Assembly: GCA_003457065.1 (NCBI GenBank)
Contig: DMJQ01000156.1
Coordinates: forward strand, 223 to 7,556
Source of the DNA: Clostridiales bacterium
GTDB taxonomy: Bacteria; Bacillota; Clostridia; Tissierellales; Sedimentibacteraceae
Reading direction: 5' to 3'
DNA: 7,334 nt
Shown here: in pieces, positions 5,660 to 7,334 of the stretch
Layout of the letters: each line of letters opens with the position of its first letter
Position numbering within the stretch: position 1 is the first letter of the stretch
Translations under genes and position numbers: made by a program
The notes under the pieces: generated by a model
Told to the model about the DNA's origin: nothing
Seen by the model: the letters and a program-made list of their open reading frames with translations, nothing else
The model's database searches: none

Positions 5660-7334
5660 ATGTCCAGAAAACCTGAAACAAAACAGAAAAACGGAAAAGA
5701 TTTTACAAAGATGCGAACGCCTCATACTTACGCAATTATTTTTGTAGTGGTACTTATTTGCTGGGCGTTGACATTTATCGTTCCGGCAGGAAAATTCAGT
5801 ATTCATGAAATTGAATACACTGATTCCAACGGGGATACAAAGACAAGAACTGTTCTGATGGCTGACACTTTCAGGTACAGCTACAACTTAAACACAGGTT
5901 TTTTATCAGATGAACTTAAAAAATTATCTGATGATGAAACAGCTCTTCAGGAAATGGGAGTTGACGGGGAAGAGTTAAAAGAATTCCTTAAGACCAATCC
6001 AGGTGACTGGAGCCAGTCTGAGTTAGATGATTTGGGACTGACAGATGACGTTTTGTATGCAAAATACGGAGAGTCCATTTACGACACAAGCGAAAGGCTT
6101 CACAAGACAGCAGGTATCTGGGGAACTGAAGATTTTAACGGCTTCGGATTCATGAATTACATTTTTGAGGGACTTGTAACAGGAGACAAATACGGCTCTG
6201 CAGTTGGAATAGTGGCACTGATTCTGGTAGTCGGAGGTTCTTTTGGAATTATCATGAGAACAGGAGCAGTCGATGCCGGTATTTATGCCTTTATAAGAAA
6301 GACAAAAGGTTTTGAGAAACTTGCGCTTCCTATGCTGTTTTTCCTGTTTTCACTGGGAGGAGCAACATTTGGAATGGCCGAAGAAGTTATTCCTTTTGCA
6401 ATGATTATGGTACCATTCGTAATTGCGTTGGGATATGATTCAATAGTTGCCGTAACTGTAACTTATGTAGCCTCTCAGATAGGAAATGCCGCTTCATGGA
6501 TGAGCCCGTTCAGTGTGGCTGTTGCGCAGGGAATTGCAGGCATACCTGTTTTATCGGGTGCTACATTCAGACTGGTGATGTGGTTTATCATAACGACTCT
6601 GTCGGCGGCATATATGATGGTATATGCAGAAAAAATAAGAAAAAAACCGGAGCTTTCCGCGGTTTACAGCACTGATGAACATTTCAGAAACAGAATGGAA
6701 AATACGACAGAAGAAGAAATGAAGTTTACGCTTGGACATAAACTGATACTTCTTGAAATGCTGGCAGTATTAATCTGGATAATCTGGGGTGTTACGGCAA
6801 AAGCATACTATATACCCGAAATTGCTTCACAGTTCTTTGTTATGGGATTTGTTGCGGGTGTTATAGCTGTTTTGTTCAAACTGAACAACATGACAATAAA
6901 TGATATGGCATCTGCTTTTCAGGGAGGAGTTGCCGATTTGGCAGGCACTGCTATAGTTGTAGGTATGGCAAAGGGCATACTTTTGGTTTTGGGAGGATCG
7001 GATGCCAATGTGCCGTCGGCTTTGAACACGGTTTTATACAGCATAGGCAATGCTTTAAACGGAGTGCCGGCTGTTGTGGCGGCATGGAGTATGTATATAT
7101 TCCAGAGTCTGTTTAATCTGGTGGTTACGTCAAATTCAGGTCAGGCAGCACTTACAATGCCTATAATGGCGCCACTTTCAGACATAGTTGGCGTTTCAAG
7201 GCAGATTGCTGTCCTTGCATACCAGCTGGGAGCAGGTTTCGTTGATGCATTTACACCAGTTTCCGCAAGTTTGATAGGAGTGCTTGGTGTTGCAAGAATA
7301 GATTGGTCCAAGTGGGCGAAATATCAGATTAAAG
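5660..7334 (+). CDS. YfcC/DcuC-family membrane carrier (3' end outside window)
   Basis: Polytopic secondary transporter of the YfcC family (C4-dicarboxylate anaerobic carrier group, related to ArcD-type amino acid and short-chain fatty acid carriers). The frame is open from ATG 5660, preceded by CGGAGGG at 5646-5652, through the right edge: 558 codons, with probably only the last helix missing. Seen in order: a basic N-terminus; helix 1 at about 23-42 ending in the family's IVPAGKF; a long hydrophilic stretch 43-175, predicted outside the membrane by the positive-inside rule; helix 2 (about 180-200) and VGGSFGIIMRTGAVDAGI; the first signature GGATFGMAEEVIPF (233-246); GYDSIVAVTV; SPFSVAVAQGIAG (282-294); a cytoplasmic loop 323-358; more helices; and the second signature SNSGQAALTMPIMAPL with GVSRQIAVLAYQLGAGF (491-527). 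Odd points: the 43-175 loop is far longer than usual, and the usual GDGF-TN segment reads GAGFVDAFTPVSAS. Substrate unknown; the gene follows an omega-amidase on the same strand, suggesting a carboxylate or amino acid. Confidence 0.9.
   Translation, partial: MSRKPETKQKNGKDFTKMRTPHTYAIIFVVVLICWALTFIVPAGKFSIHEIEYTDSNGDTKTRTVLMADTFRYSYNLNTGFLSDELKKLSDDETALQEMGVDGEELKEFLKTNPGDWSQSELDDLGLTDDVLYAKYGESIYDTSERLHKTAGIWGTEDFNGFGFMNYIFEGLVTGDKYGSAVGIVALILVVGGSFGIIMRTGAVDAGIYAFIRKTKGFEKLALPMLFFLFSLGGATFGMAEEVIPFAMIMVPFVIALGYDSIVAVTVTYVASQIGNAASWMSPFSVAVAQGIAGIPVLSGATFRLVMWFIITTLSAAYMMVYAEKIRKKPELSAVYSTDEHFRNRMENTTEEEMKFTLGHKLILLEMLAVLIWIIWGVTAKAYYIPEIASQFFVMGFVAGVIAVLFKLNNMTINDMASAFQGGVADLAGTAIVVGMAKGILLVLGGSDANVPSALNTVLYSIGNALNGVPAVVAAWSMYIFQSLFNLVVTSNSGQAALTMPIMAPLSDIVGVSRQIAVLAYQLGAGFVDAFTPVSASLIGVLGVARIDWSKWAKYQIK
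5912..6076 (+). other. Acidic insert in the carrier with a possible twofold repeat
   Basis: Codons for residues about 85-139 of the carrier. The stretch is acidic and looks helical, and contains two similar units: ALQEMGVDGEELKEF (residues 95-109) and ELDDLGLTDDVLYAK (121-135), both of the form x-L-x-x-(M/L)-G-(V/L)-x-x-(E/D)-x-L. It lies in the loop after helix 1, predicted extracytoplasmic, where typical family members have a much shorter segment. Confidence 0.5.

Noticed and set aside
6551..6739. 62-codon - strand open frame inside the carrier gene
   Set aside because: Shadow of the membrane protein coding sequence. The real + strand frame is uninterrupted from 5660 to the window edge and carries family motifs.

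Overview
The window reads as chromosomal DNA from an anaerobic, low-GC Gram-positive bacterium (Bacillota, probably Clostridia). The reasons are AT-rich intergenic DNA, strong GGAGG-type ribosome binding sites, TTGACA/TATAAT-like promoters, frequent AGA and ATA codons, and the protein families present. The species cannot be fixed from the sequence alone. I see no mobile element, CRISPR array, phage gene or RNA gene.

Layout from left to right: (1) the 3' part of a pyruvate carboxylase gene, open at the left edge and ended by a strong intrinsic terminator; (2) a GntR-family, FCD-type (FadR/LldR-like) transcription factor on the + strand; (3) a convergent L-lactate dehydrogenase gene on the - strand, separated from the regulator by a hairpin that can act in both directions; (4) a divergent control region of about 360 bases with promoters for ldh and for the next gene, including a perfect TGGT-N3-ACCA operator just inside the ldh transcribed region; (5) a nitrilase-superfamily amidase closely resembling NIT2 omega-amidase; (6) a YfcC/DcuC-family membrane carrier, open at the right edge, with an unusually long acidic insert after its first membrane helix.

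The genes fit one theme, the handling of pyruvate and other 2-oxo acids. Pyruvate carboxylase makes oxaloacetate from pyruvate, lactate dehydrogenase exchanges pyruvate and lactate, and omega-amidase hydrolyses 2-oxoglutaramate or 2-oxosuccinamate to 2-oxoglutarate or oxaloacetate. The YfcC-type carrier probably moves a carboxylate or amino acid. The FCD regulator, whose subfamily often senses lactate, pyruvate or related acids, is the natural candidate to bind the operator in front of ldh.

This is mostly ordinary central metabolism and I do not see a new multi-gene system. The points most worth a second look are the ldh operator and its likely regulator, the loss of the canonical fructose-1,6-bisphosphate site residues in the LDH, the insert and altered C-terminal signature in the carrier, and an AAGTATA element just downstream of the -10 boxes of both the amidase and the carrier genes.
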